Assembly (NCBI RefSeq): GCF_900163755.1
Contig: NZ_FUKI01000145.1
Span: 1-58,099 of the forward strand
DNA: 58,099 bases
Reading direction: 5' to 3'
DNA from: Crenothrix polyspora
GTDB lineage: Bacteria; Pseudomonadota; Gammaproteobacteria; Methylococcales; Methylomonadaceae
Shown: one piece after another, positions 1-8,364 of the stretch
Layout: every line of letters starts with the position of its first letter
Position numbering within the stretch: the stretch's first letter is position 1
Program-made: the position numbers and the translations under genes
Notes under the pieces: generated by a model
Told to the model about the DNA's origin: nothing
What the model saw: the letters and a program-made list of their open reading frames with translations, nothing else
Databases searched by the model: none

Positions 1-87
1 GGATGCTCGGATAAAATTGAAAAAGCTTTATCCGACACTTAAAGAGTGACTAAGTACTAGCTAAAGCAAGGAGGTCAAGCACGTTCC

Positions 88-612
88 TTAGTGAATATGC
101 ACTTGACGCGATTTGATCGTATCGCCTCTGCGTAAAGTATAACTTTCCTGATCACCTTTAATCGGCGTACCATCCGCGTTAAACTGAATCAGCGCTTCTT
201 CGCTTTCAATATGATATTGCCGCACAGTTGAATCTTTGTGAGATGTTAATACCAGAATATGAGATTCATCATTCCAGGTATATTTTCCCTTTTCATAGAA
301 TTCCCTGGTTGATGCCTTGGCTGGCTGAGTCACCAATAAATAATTATTATTTTGTTTAAACGACAAGGTAGCCTTAATCCCCTCACAATCATCACAAGGC
401 AAATAACCATAAAAAACACCACGAAACGCCTGTGTCTTTTCTAATGTATTTTCATGTCCAGCGTGTGGATTTTTGGTCAGTTCAAGCGCCTTAAGTGCTT
501 GTTCCTGCATTTCCCTATCAGATGCAGCCATAGCAGGGTTAAACGCAAACAACACACCGCTGAAAACACACAACACCAAATTTTGTTTTAATTGTTTATG
601 AAATGATCGCAT
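88..612 (-). CDS. NlpE-like N-terminal domain periplasmic protein
   Basis: The 174-residue product has an N-terminal signal peptide that looks cleaved after a stretch ending AMA near residue 29. A single domain resembling the N-terminal domain of NlpE (copper homeostasis/adhesion-sensing lipoprotein family) follows. Visible hallmarks are the GVFYGYLPCDDCEGI segment with its CxxC pair, and a run of beta strands ending in a YTLRR-like strand. Unlike E. coli NlpE there is no convincing lipobox (the only early cysteine is in VLC) and the C-terminal OB domain is absent, so it is probably soluble and periplasmic. The ATG has a fair AAGGT ribosome site. It stands alone; the coiled-coil gene that follows on the same strand is upstream of it by 128 bases. 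A role in metal sensing is only family-level inference. Confidence 0.75.
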   Translation of the reverse strand: MRSFHKQLKQNLVLCVFSGVLFAFNPAMAASDREMQEQALKALELTKNPHAGHENTLEKTQAFRGVFYGYLPCDDCEGIKATLSFKQNNNYLLVTQPAKASTREFYEKGKYTWNDESHILVLTSHKDSTVRQYHIESEEALIQFNADGTPIKGDQESYTLRRGDTIKSRQVHIH

Positions 613-740
613 TTAAATACCTTATTTTATAAAATGAATTGGATGGCTACTCATTATCGCTGTGAGTTTCGTTATATTAGTCGCTAACCGAACAAGATAG
701 TTAGCATTAAAAGACGCAGTAATGAGACATAAGTAACACA

Positions 741-2096
741 CTATAAATCACTGATTTTTGTTTCACGTATAGCACGCGCTAATTCAGCGCGTTGCTTATC
801 CAAAACCAACCATTCAATTTCTTTATGTAAATAATTTTCTTTATACTTTGAGGCTTCAGCCAATAACTCCAACTCTTTACGTTCGGCATCTAGCTGCATT
901 TCTTTCAACTTAGCCTGATGTTGTATTTTCTCAGCTTCTAATCGTTCTTGAATTTGTTGCTTTTCACGTTGATAAACTTCTTGCTCTCGGATTTCTGCCG
1001 CCAATTCATTTTGTTTTAAGCGCTCTTCCTGCTTAATTTTATCCGTCTGTAATTGCTCTTTCGCTAAATTCCATTTGGTTTGTTGGGTTTCAAATATTTT
1101 TATTTCCGCATCCAACTCTTGCTCTTTCAAACGACTATCGTGCTGTATTTTATTAGACAACAAACGTAATTCCAGCTCGTGCTGCTTGGGTTGTTGATTT
1201 AACAACATTTGCGTTTCTGTGTTTTGCTCCAACTCCCGTAACTGCTTCTCATGGCTTAATTTTTGCGTATGCAAACGGGCTTTTATTTCATATTCGTCGC
1301 TCAAGTGTTTTTCTTGCTCTTCTAACAATCGACGCTTATTTTCAGCCTGTAATGCCAGCTGTTGACGTTGTATTTCGTCTTCTTGCTGCATTTTTTCCAA
1401 TTGTGTTTGCTTATGCTGTAAGCGCTGCACCTCCAGCTCTTCACTTTGTCGAAATAATTCTTGATTATGTTTCTCACGAAATTCAAAATTCTTTTTTAAG
1501 ACATTAAAATATACGGTTTCCTGAGCAAATTTACCATCCAGCATCGCATCATCGGTCAGCTCTTCAAAAAAGGGTTTCAATGCACACGTTGTCCGACATT
1601 GAATATGCTTTAGCAATAAGGTTTCGTTAATGATATTTTCAATCTTTTTTTCCAAATCTGCCAAGCCGGTCAGTATCCAATTACCATCTTTGGTACTGCG
1701 TAATTCAGCGTCAACAATATCTCTTATTAAACCCTCATAGCTGAGCGTAATATGGCGATTAATATCCAGTAAAGATTCCATATTACGCTGCGCGTAATTA
1801 AACGTGGCTTGAAAATGGATATTTAAACTGGTTTGCAAGGTACAAAAACCGCTGTACAACACAGTTTCCATATTAAGCTGCCATTCCTCGACCGGTAACG
1901 GATAAACGGTGTGAAAAAACCGCCGTATAAATTTTTGTGGCCGTAAATACAGCCGCGTGTACGTGCCAAACTTTGATAACACGACGCGTCGTTCAGCATC
2001 AAAACCCGGATCCCAAAAATCGTGTGCCGAAGGGTTTAACAAGTCATAGTTTGTTTGTGTCAGCCAATCATCCAATAATGATTTATTGTTGCTCAT
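741..2096 (-). CDS. Coiled-coil protein with possible SPFH/flotillin-like head
   Basis: A 451-residue soluble protein with no signal peptide or membrane segment. Residues about 25-200 form a mixed alpha/beta region. From about 210 to the end there is an almost uninterrupted Glu/Gln/Lys/Leu-rich coiled coil. The head begins with a strand-Gly-strand pattern (VVLSKFGTYTRLYLRP) and continues with alternating strands and an amphipathic helix. This resembles the SPFH (band 7) domain followed by the flotillin coiled coil, but I cannot prove that without a profile search. It overlaps the upstream membrane protein gene by 14 bases and has a GAGG ribosome site, so the two are probably translated together. 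Alternative reading: a generic filament-forming protein. Function unknown. Confidence 0.7.
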   Translation of the reverse strand: MSNNKSLLDDWLTQTNYDLLNPSAHDFWDPGFDAERRVVLSKFGTYTRLYLRPQKFIRRFFHTVYPLPVEEWQLNMETVLYSGFCTLQTSLNIHFQATFNYAQRNMESLLDINRHITLSYEGLIRDIVDAELRSTKDGNWILTGLADLEKKIENIINETLLLKHIQCRTTCALKPFFEELTDDAMLDGKFAQETVYFNVLKKNFEFREKHNQELFRQSEELEVQRLQHKQTQLEKMQQEDEIQRQQLALQAENKRRLLEEQEKHLSDEYEIKARLHTQKLSHEKQLRELEQNTETQMLLNQQPKQHELELRLLSNKIQHDSRLKEQELDAEIKIFETQQTKWNLAKEQLQTDKIKQEERLKQNELAAEIREQEVYQREKQQIQERLEAEKIQHQAKLKEMQLDAERKELELLAEASKYKENYLHKEIEWLVLDKQRAELARAIRETKISDL

Positions 2097-3378
2097 AGCG
2101 TACCTCGCTGGCTGACTGCACCGATTCAGCGTGAAAATTAGACGTTACGTCAGTCACCTGGGCTATTTTAAGAGCCTTGAGTTTTTCACTTAGTTTTTCA
2201 GCAATCAGCGGGTAAAGATTAGGCGCAAATTCAACAGAACGCGAGTCTATTTTACGCAAAAAACCACGGCTTAACAAAAAACCCACCGCAAACATCCGCG
2301 ACCAATCCGAATAACGTCTCGCCTTTTCTATATCAGATTTTTCAATGACTATCTCAAGCTCATCGTTGGCATTGATTCGAAATTCACTAAACTGTTTAAG
2401 ACATTCAAAAACCAGCTCTTGTTCGTCCTCGTTTAAAGGCCCAGGCGCAGTAAGCTCCATGCGGTATGACAATAAAAACGTGAAGAAATCAACCATGCCC
2501 GCACATAAAAATGCAAATAACGAAAAATTATTCCACATGGCAAACGACGGTGTCATACCTTGAGCAAACTGCGAATAAGGCATCATCACTGGCGCTTGTG
2601 GTACCGTGTAACCACTGTTAGCGGCCATTTGATTAGATTTGAGCTGAATTTCCTGTAATCCAGAAACCATTTTTTTATAGTTGTTTTGAGCGTCATCATC
2701 CAGCTGATTTAAATTAATTTGCAGCTTTCTTATGTCATCATCAATTAACTGGAAGCTTTGCTCCAGCTGTTTAACTTGCTGTTTTTTAGCCAAATGTATT
2801 TGGTTGTAATGCTTCCAAAATTTACCCGTACCCACAACATTTCTGTATGCAGGAGAAACTTGTGGATGCGTCCCAAAGTAAGCTTGCGATTCTTCTGCGG
2901 CAAGCTTGTCCAGCTCAACTTGTTGTTGCTTTAGCAAACCTGCTTTAGAACCTAACACCGATACCAGATAATCGTTAACTTCTTTTTGTACTGATTTTAC
3001 CCGTGTAATATGAATAGTTTCACTTTCGGAAATTTCATAAAATTTAAAATAAGAAAAAGTAATAGACGCAGCGATTGCTACCAACAGCGATAAAAATACA
3101 CTTAAAAAACGCATCCGGTTGGCTTTCCAATGGATGCCGGCAATTTCGAGTGAACAAATAACAATAATGGACTGAATTGCAATGGTAATAATCAATGCAA
3201 TCCACGGGGTAATAAAATGCGACATGCCGTAAAAAGTGGTAAATCCCGATGCAACACTGAGCATCAGAACAATGGGGATAGACCATATTCGTAGCATACC
3301 AACGAAAAGCGTTTGAGCACGATTAATTAAAGCACCCAGACCACCACTGCTATTTTTTAGTTTGTTATTTAGTTCCAT
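2083..3378 (-). CDS. Four-helix membrane protein with extracytoplasmic coiled coil
   Basis: A 431-residue protein of unknown function. Hydrophobic segments lie near residues 30-52, 57-79, 90-112 and 283-306. A long Gln/Leu/Lys-rich helical region (about 115-280) separates helices 3 and 4. The positive-inside rule, with an N-terminus rich in Lys/Arg, puts this loop in the periplasm and the 125-residue C-terminal domain in the cytoplasm. That C-terminal domain contains a helix-turn-like stretch around FLLSRGFLRK and may be winged-helix-like. The gene is first in a two-gene unit and its 3' end overlaps the coiled-coil gene. I recognise no named family. A scaffold or channel that partners the downstream coiled-coil protein is inference. 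Confidence 0.7.
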   Translation of the reverse strand: MELNNKLKNSSGGLGALINRAQTLFVGMLRIWSIPIVLMLSVASGFTTFYGMSHFITPWIALIITIAIQSIIVICSLEIAGIHWKANRMRFLSVFLSLLVAIAASITFSYFKFYEISESETIHITRVKSVQKEVNDYLVSVLGSKAGLLKQQQVELDKLAAEESQAYFGTHPQVSPAYRNVVGTGKFWKHYNQIHLAKKQQVKQLEQSFQLIDDDIRKLQINLNQLDDDAQNNYKKMVSGLQEIQLKSNQMAANSGYTVPQAPVMMPYSQFAQGMTPSFAMWNNFSLFAFLCAGMVDFFTFLLSYRMELTAPGPLNEDEQELVFECLKQFSEFRINANDELEIVIEKSDIEKARRYSDWSRMFAVGFLLSRGFLRKIDSRSVEFAPNLYPLIAEKLSEKLKALKIAQVTDVTSNFHAESVQSASEVRYEQQ

Positions 3379-3681
3379 CGCCGTTACTTTTTTATAATTT
3401 TAGCGACACACTCATATAAAACTCTAAAGCGATTATATAAATGCAATGAATTACACAAAAATCCAGTCTATTTGATTACTGAAAAAAATGCAATCAGGGA
3501 CGAACTCTAACGAATCCTGTTTTCGTATTTGCATTAATTTATCGTTGTCAGTGTTGCGGGTTGATTTTGGCGTGTAATACTGCTGCGCCTTAATTGATGA
3601 GATGAAATTTACTAAATTTTAACTATGTATTCAACACTGCAAAAATATTTACTTAAAATATGTAACCTGCAAGATTGATTA
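3379..3681. other. AT-rich intergenic region
   Basis: This 303-base gap lies between glk (stop side) and the start of the membrane-protein gene. It is strongly AT-rich, has no credible open reading frame, and shows no clear hairpin or repeat. It must hold the promoter of the leftward two-gene unit, but I could not pick a convincing -35/-10 pair. Confidence 0.5.
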
Positions 3682-4686
3682 TCAAATCGAATAAATTTCA
3701 GTATGCGGCCTGCCAGATGCATAATTTAACGCACCTATCAAAGCCACATCGGGCTCCAGACAGACTTTAACAGATAAACCCTGTAACATTTTTCTGCAGC
3801 GACCTTTGGCAAGAAAACCCTCCATAAAATGCCCAGCCTGCAATACCGGCAATATCTTACCAGCAATGCCACCCGCCAAATACACACCCGCGTAAGGTAA
3901 ACATTTTAAGGCCAAATTACCGGCTTCTGAACCATACAGCTTACAAAACAGCCGCACGGCTTCCGTACATAACGCATCTTGACCTGCAACACCGTTTTCA
4001 CCAATAACCGCTGCGGCATCGTGTTCCAGCAACTGTTGTGCAATACCTGCATTAGCACTGGCATAAGCTGATTGTTCCAAAAATTGGTAAATACTCACCA
4101 AACCCTCTCCAGAAACCAAGCGCTCATAGCTTACGTGTTCAGGATATTTGGTAAGCATAAACTGAAGTAAAGCAATTTCTTGTGCATTGGTTGGCGAAAA
4201 ATCGCTGTGTCCACCTTCGGTAGCAATAATATGATAGTGAGTACCATCATAAGCCATAATTGCCTCACCTAAACCGGTTCCTGCAGCAATCACGGCGTGA
4301 TTACCCTGCAAAAATACGGCACTGGGATTTAATTCAACAAAGTTTTGTTCAGGTAATGCCAGCAATCCCCAGGCAGTAGCTTCCAAATCATTTAATAAGA
4401 CGACCTGTTTTGCACCCGCGCACGCACCAATTTCGCTACGACTTAACAGCCACGGTAAATTGGTAGCATGGCAATCACCATTAATAATAGGCCCTGCCAC
4501 ACCAATGGCAACAACACTCACTTCAGGCCACTGTGCTGCATTCAAAAATGTCCGCAATAAATCGTTAAACGATGCAAAATCAGCACTGGCATAGCGCTGT
4601 TTTATAACACGCTGATAACCCTCTGTATCGGCAGTGAATAACGCCAAAATAGTTTTTGTACCACCCACATCACCCGCAAGAATCAC
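3682..4686 (-). CDS. glk: Glucokinase
   Basis: A 334-residue cytoplasmic glucokinase of the hexokinase-like bacterial Glk family (not ROK). It phosphorylates glucose with ATP to glucose 6-phosphate. The phosphate-binding start (LAGDVGGTKTILALF), the substrate loop with the catalytic Asp (VVLLNDLEATAWG), the adenosine loop (VIAAGTGLGEA), the ATEGGHSDF segment and a GGIAGK segment near the C-terminus are all visible. The length matches the family. The start codon is GTG and overlaps the DUF411 stop as GTGA, which ties glk to the hemE-DUF411 unit as its last gene. Confidence 0.95.
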   Translation of the reverse strand: MILAGDVGGTKTILALFTADTEGYQRVIKQRYASADFASFNDLLRTFLNAAQWPEVSVVAIGVAGPIINGDCHATNLPWLLSRSEIGACAGAKQVVLLNDLEATAWGLLALPEQNFVELNPSAVFLQGNHAVIAAGTGLGEAIMAYDGTHYHIIATEGGHSDFSPTNAQEIALLQFMLTKYPEHVSYERLVSGEGLVSIYQFLEQSAYASANAGIAQQLLEHDAAAVIGENGVAGQDALCTEAVRLFCKLYGSEAGNLALKCLPYAGVYLAGGIAGKILPVLQAGHFMEGFLAKGRCRKMLQGLSVKVCLEPDVALIGALNYASGRPHTEIYSI

Positions 4687-5144
4687 TGCTCACCTTTATA
4701 ATGGGTAAATACTTCAGTGTGTTGTTTATTGTCGAAACTGACAACATCATATGCGTCTTTTTTGCCACCCATTTCCATACCTGGCGTACCCACGGGCATA
4801 CCCGGAGCGGATAAACCCACAACGTGTGGTTTAGTTTTTAATAAAGCAACAATATCTTCAGCTGGCACATGGCCTTCAATAACATAACCATCAACAATCG
4901 CCGTATGGCAAGAAGCCAGTTCTGGCGTAATACCGTGTTTGTTTTTCAGCGTTTGTACATCGTCGGTAACATTATCTTGCACAACGAAGTTATTTTGCTT
5001 TAAATGCTCTACCCATTTGCCACAACAAGTGCAGCTAGGGCTGCGGTATACCACAATATCCGTCGGTTTAGCAGCAGCTTTTGCACTAATTTGAACATTC
5101 ACCGCAAGCAAACTCACCGCTACTAATAATTTTATTATTTTCAT
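4683..5144 (-). CDS. DUF411 family metal-binding protein
   Basis: Secreted small protein of the DUF411 family, predicted metal (often copper) binding. A signal peptide is followed by a thioredoxin-like domain. Cysteines lie in SPSCTCCGKW, a further cysteine in LASCHTA, and the diagnostic GHVPAEDI and GMPVGTPGMEM segments follow. I place the start at the ATG encoding MKIIKLL, because it has a GAGAGGA ribosome site at proper spacing and begins the signal peptide directly. A longer version would start at 5174 and overlap hemE. It sits between hemE and glk, with the stop overlapping the glk GTG. Members often lie in copper-resistance loci; here the neighbour is heme synthesis, so its link is unclear. 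Confidence 0.88.
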   Translation of the reverse strand: MKIIKLLVAVSLLAVNVQISAKAAAKPTDIVVYRSPSCTCCGKWVEHLKQNNFVVQDNVTDDVQTLKNKHGITPELASCHTAIVDGYVIEGHVPAEDIVALLKTKPHVVGLSAPGMPVGTPGMEMGGKKDAYDVVSFDNKQHTEVFTHYKGEQ

Positions 5145-5173
5145 CGCAGAATCCTCTCTTACTATCGAAAACA

Positions 5174-6241
5174 TTAGGATTGATGATATACCCTGCTGTA
5201 CTCATGTACAGCATCAACCATCACTTTTACATGCTCAGGGTTCATGTCCGGCAAAATGCCGTGCCCCAAATTAAATACATGACCAGAACCTGTACCATAG
5301 CCGTGTAAAATAGTTTTAACTTTTTCAATGATATCATCCGGCTGCGCGTACAAATATACCGGATCCATATTGCCTTGCAAAGCGACACGATCACCCACCC
5401 GCGCTCTGGCTTTATTGATGTCAGTTTGCCAATCTAAACCCAAGGCATCGTAACCTGCATCGGCCATATCTTCTAGCCACAGACCACCGCCTTTGGTAAA
5501 CAATAAAGCAGGAACGGGCTGACCATCATGCGAAGTCTTCAGTAAAGATCGCACTTGTTTGGCGTAATATAACGAAAACTCAGCATAATCTTCGGTCGTT
5601 AATACGCCACCCCAGGTGTCAAACAGCATAACCACTTGAGCGCCAGCTTCAATTTGCGCGTTAAGATACGCCGCTACCGATTGCGCTAATTTATCGAGCA
5701 TAATGTGCGCGACGGCAGGTTGCTCGTAAATTAGACCTTTAACTAACCGAAAAGTTTTGCTACTACCCCCCTCTACCATGTAAGTTGCCAAAGTCCAAGG
5801 ACTGCCAGAAAAACCAATCAACGGCACAGAACCTTGCAAAGTCTTACGAATTAATCGCACTGCGTCCATGACATAGCGTAATTCAAGCTCAGGATCAGGA
5901 ATCGGCAATTTATGCACATCGGCCACCGTTCTGATAGGTTTGTCAAACTTAGGGCCTTCGCCTTCGGTAAAGCGCAACTCAAGACCCATTGCATCAGGAA
6001 TGGTCAGAATATCGGAAAATAAAATCGCAGCATCAAAATCAAAACGCCGCAGTGGCTGCATAGTCACTTCGCACGCCAGCTCAGGATTGGTACACAGATT
6101 TAAAAAGCTACCGGCTTGCTCTCTCACTTTCCTGTATTCAGGTAAATACCGGCCTGCCTGCCGCATCATCCATACCGGTGTTTGTTCAACAGGTTGTTTT
6201 AACAATGCTCTAATAAAAGTGTCGTTTTTTAATGTCGTCAT
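5174..6241 (-). CDS. hemE: Uroporphyrinogen decarboxylase
   Basis: A 355-residue enzyme that removes four acetate carboxyls from uroporphyrinogen III to give coproporphyrinogen III in heme synthesis. The N-terminal [14 protein letters not shown] signature, the [12 protein letters not shown] segment with the substrate-contacting Asp, the [17 protein letters not shown] motif, and the GNMDP and FNLGHGI motifs are all present. The length matches the family. It is the first gene of a hemE-DUF411-glk unit; the promoter must lie in the repeat-rich gap upstream. In several gammaproteobacteria hemE lies just beyond the pil-aroKB cluster, as here. Confidence 0.97.
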   Translation of the reverse strand: MTTLKNDTFIRALLKQPVEQTPVWMMRQAGRYLPEYRKVREQAGSFLNLCTNPELACEVTMQPLRRFDFDAAILFSDILTIPDAMGLELRFTEGEGPKFDKPIRTVADVHKLPIPDPELELRYVMDAVRLIRKTLQGSVPLIGFSGSPWTLATYMVEGGSSKTFRLVKGLIYEQPAVAHIMLDKLAQSVAAYLNAQIEAGAQVVMLFDTWGGVLTTEDYAEFSLYYAKQVRSLLKTSHDGQPVPALLFTKGGGLWLEDMADAGYDALGLDWQTDINKARARVGDRVALQGNMDPVYLYAQPDDIIEKVKTILHGYGTGSGHVFNLGHGILPDMNPEHVKVMVDAVHEYSRVYHQS

Positions 6242-6311
6242 GATGATAGTGCTATACGATGGGGTGTTGGTTGGATTGCCTGCTTTGGCAACTCAGTATT
6301 TACAGCGACAA

Positions 6312-6454
6312 GCTACCCAATTAAGGCAGGACACGGTGCAAAGCTTAACCGTTCGCCCTGAGCCTGTCGAAGGGTGGGCGGTTAAGCCGATCATGGTTCG
6401 ACAAGCTCACCACGAACGGCTTAACCTGAAACTGTCCCGCCTTAAGTGGGTAGC
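6312..6454. repeat. Palindromic element with 22-bp terminal inverted repeats and REP-like core
   Basis: The left end (6312-6333, starting GCTACCCAATTAAGG) is a near-perfect inverted match to the right end (6433-6454, ending CCTTAAGTGGGTAGC), with two mismatches in 22. Inside is a second inverted pair. GCTTAACCGTTCG...TGTCGAA at about 6343-6370 faces TTCGACAAGCTCACCACG with GAACGGCTTAACC at about 6398-6426. The TTCGACAAGCTCA motif is the same core seen in the 129-bp family elsewhere in this window. The left flank (6257-6300) also resembles part of the interspersed repeat at 6512-6665, so several elements have landed here. No coding gene is supported in the aroB-hemE gap. Confidence 0.75.
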
Positions 6455-6511
6455 CCAGCGACAGAATTGGTGAGCTGCAAAAAATAGATCGCTCAACCTA
6501 CTGTATTATCA

Positions 6512-6665
6512 GCTATCAACTTAACACGGGACAAAAAATAATAACATTCACGTAGGTTGGACTGCCTGCTGTTTGGCAACCCAACATTTATAATGCTTTG
6601 GAAATTTTGGGTTGAGAAAAGCGTTCAACCCAAGCTACATTTTGTCCCTTATTAAGCGGGGTAGC
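6512..6665. repeat. Interspersed repeat, GGGACAAAA-type, copy 1
   Basis: About 150 bp bounded by inverted ends. CTTAACACGGGACAAAA at 6520-6536 pairs with TTTTGTCCCTTATTAAG at 6640-6656. An inner pair GTAGGTTGG (6552) and CCAAGCTAC (6630) flanks a central stretch with GTTTGGCAACCCAACATTTA. A second copy with the same order of motifs lies at 33133-33280 and a diverged one at 31621-31767. No reading frame of note. It looks like a non-autonomous, MITE-like element. Confidence 0.7.
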
Positions 6666-6691
6666 CGTATTATCCTGTCTTAGTGATAATT

Positions 6692-7774
6692 TTAGTGCCT
6701 ACCATAGCTGTTAAGCGTTTGTTGCAACAACGAACTTTCTACATCAATAGGTAGCAACGCTGCGCCGATTGTTTTTAACAAAATGACTCGAATTTGACCA
6801 TCAACATTTTTTTTGTCAACCGCCATGAGTTCTAAAAACTGTTCGGTGGTCATTTGTGCGGGCGGTATTACTGGCAATCTAGCTTTCATAAACAGACTGA
6901 TAATTCTATCCACATCAGCCTCTGTTAACCAGCCTTTGCGCCTGGACAAATCAGCCGCCTGACACGTACCAATCGCCACTGCTTCGCCGTGTAAATAATG
7001 CCCATAACCACTACCGGTCTCGATAGCATGACCAAAGGTATGGCCTAAATTAAGCGTTGCCCGCACGCCAGATTCCGTTTCATCCTCGGCAACAATATGC
7101 GCTTTGTTAACACAGGATTGCTCTATCGCATAAGCCAAAGCGGTTTTATCCCTAGCCAATAACGCTTCCATGTTATTTTCCAACCAGACAAAAAATTCAA
7201 TATCTCTGATCAAGCCGTATTTAATCACTTCGGCAAGACCTGCCGATAACTGACGATCATCCAGCGTATCTAATACATCGGCATCGGCAATCACGCATTG
7301 CGGCTGATAAAACGCGCCGATCATGTTTTTACCCAAGGGATGATTCACACCGGTTTTGCCACCCACAGAGGAGTCAACTTGCGCTAACAATGTGGTGGGA
7401 ATTTGAATAAATGCAATACCACGCTGATAACACGCCGCAGCAAAGCCACCCATATCACCGATAACCCCGCCGCCTAAAGCAATCAAGGTGGCGTTACGGC
7501 TAAATTTGGCAGCCAGTAATTTATCAAAAACCGTAGATAAGGTGTCTAAGGTTTTAAATTGCTCGCCATCGGGCAAAATAAGGCTTTCGACGCGGTAATC
7601 TTGCAGTTGATTTAATACCGGTTGCAAATACAGGGCTGCCACCGTATCGTTAGTAACCACCAATACTTGGGTAGATTTAATGTGCTGGCGAAAAATATCG
7701 GGTTGCGCCAATAAACCGGAGCCAATATAAATGGGGTAGCGCCGCGCACCCAATTCCACGGTTAATGTCTTCAT
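6692..7774 (-). CDS. aroB: 3-dehydroquinate synthase
   Basis: A 360-residue NAD- and metal-dependent enzyme that converts DAHP to 3-dehydroquinate, the second step of the shikimate pathway. The NAD-binding [13 protein letters not shown] segment, the [21 protein letters not shown] motif, the [11 protein letters not shown] helix and metal-site histidines in [12 protein letters not shown] and HGEAVAIG are present. The ATG overlaps the aroK stop as ATGA, so it is the last gene of the pilMNOPQ-aroKB run. A hairpin terminator after pilQ suggests aroKB may also be transcribed separately. Confidence 0.97.
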   Translation of the reverse strand: MKTLTVELGARRYPIYIGSGLLAQPDIFRQHIKSTQVLVVTNDTVAALYLQPVLNQLQDYRVESLILPDGEQFKTLDTLSTVFDKLLAAKFSRNATLIALGGGVIGDMGGFAAACYQRGIAFIQIPTTLLAQVDSSVGGKTGVNHPLGKNMIGAFYQPQCVIADADVLDTLDDRQLSAGLAEVIKYGLIRDIEFFVWLENNMEALLARDKTALAYAIEQSCVNKAHIVAEDETESGVRATLNLGHTFGHAIETGSGYGHYLHGEAVAIGTCQAADLSRRKGWLTEADVDRIISLFMKARLPVIPPAQMTTEQFLELMAVDKKNVDGQIRVILLKTIGAALLPIDVESSLLQQTLNSYGRH

Positions 7775-8289
7775 AAATTCGAGCGGTATTCTTCCAAAAT
7801 GCGCGTGACGATAGCTTTACTGGGCATCATGCCGGTATCAATTTTAAAATCAGCACAGGCTAAATACAAAGGTTCGCGTTGCGCTTGCAAGCCTTCCAGT
7901 CGCTGCCTGGGATTTTCGGTTTGCAATAACGGGCGTTGGTTATCTTTGCGTGTGCGCTCTAAAATACGATCAATAGGACATTGCAAATATACTACAAAAC
8001 CATTCTCTTGCAAAAGCTTACGATTAGCTTCTCGCAATACCGTGCCGCCGCCAGTTGCTAATACAACGCCTTTTAATTTTGTCAGTTGCTGCAACATTTT
8101 TTGTTCGCGCTCACGAAAACCTTCCTCACCTTCAAATTCGAAAATAGTGGGAATATCTACACCGGTACTTTCTTCAATGGCTTTATCGGTATCATAAAAA
8201 GGCAATTTAATAGCTTTCGCCAGCTGCCGACCTATTGTCGTTTTTCCTGTACCCATAAGGCCTATTAAATATATATTCTCTCGTCGCAC
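7771..8289 (-). CDS. aroK: Shikimate kinase I
   Basis: A 172-residue P-loop kinase that transfers phosphate from ATP to the 3-hydroxyl of shikimate. The Walker [16 protein letters not shown], the FYDTDKAIE shikimate-binding Asp, the FREREQ arginine, the ATGGGTVLR segment and the lid with RPLLQ are seen. The start is a GTG, 75 bases after pilQ, with a strong hairpin between. It is followed immediately by aroB with a 4-base overlap, the normal gammaproteobacterial order. Confidence 0.96.
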   Translation of the reverse strand: MRRENIYLIGLMGTGKTTIGRQLAKAIKLPFYDTDKAIEESTGVDIPTIFEFEGEEGFREREQKMLQQLTKLKGVVLATGGGTVLREANRKLLQENGFVVYLQCPIDRILERTRKDNQRPLLQTENPRQRLEGLQAQREPLYLACADFKIDTGMMPSKAIVTRILEEYRSNL

Positions 8290-8320
8290 GATAGGTTATT
8301 TTTAGGAAATTAATCAATTA

Positions 8321-8347
8321 AAAAAGGGGGCATTATGCCCCCTTTTT
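8321..8347 (-). terminator. Intrinsic terminator after pilQ
   Basis: A perfect 12-bp stem (AAAAAGGGGGCA / TGCCCCCTTTTT) with a TTA loop, lying between the pilQ stop and the aroK start. Read leftward it ends in a T run, giving a standard Rho-independent terminator. Because the stem itself contains A5 and T5 it could work in both directions. It would separate the pil genes from aroKB or attenuate read-through. Confidence 0.85.
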
Positions 8348-8364
8348 GTCTCAAGTAGAAGCGA

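Noticed and set aside
2-49. Possible C-terminal end of a rightward gene (ending ...YPTLKE)
   Set aside because: Only about 15 codons are visible at the window edge, and another frame also ends nearby; no product can be assigned.
5940-6473. A 177-codon frame opposite hemE running into the repeat
   Set aside because: It is antisense to the conserved hemE gene and its tail is repeat sequence.
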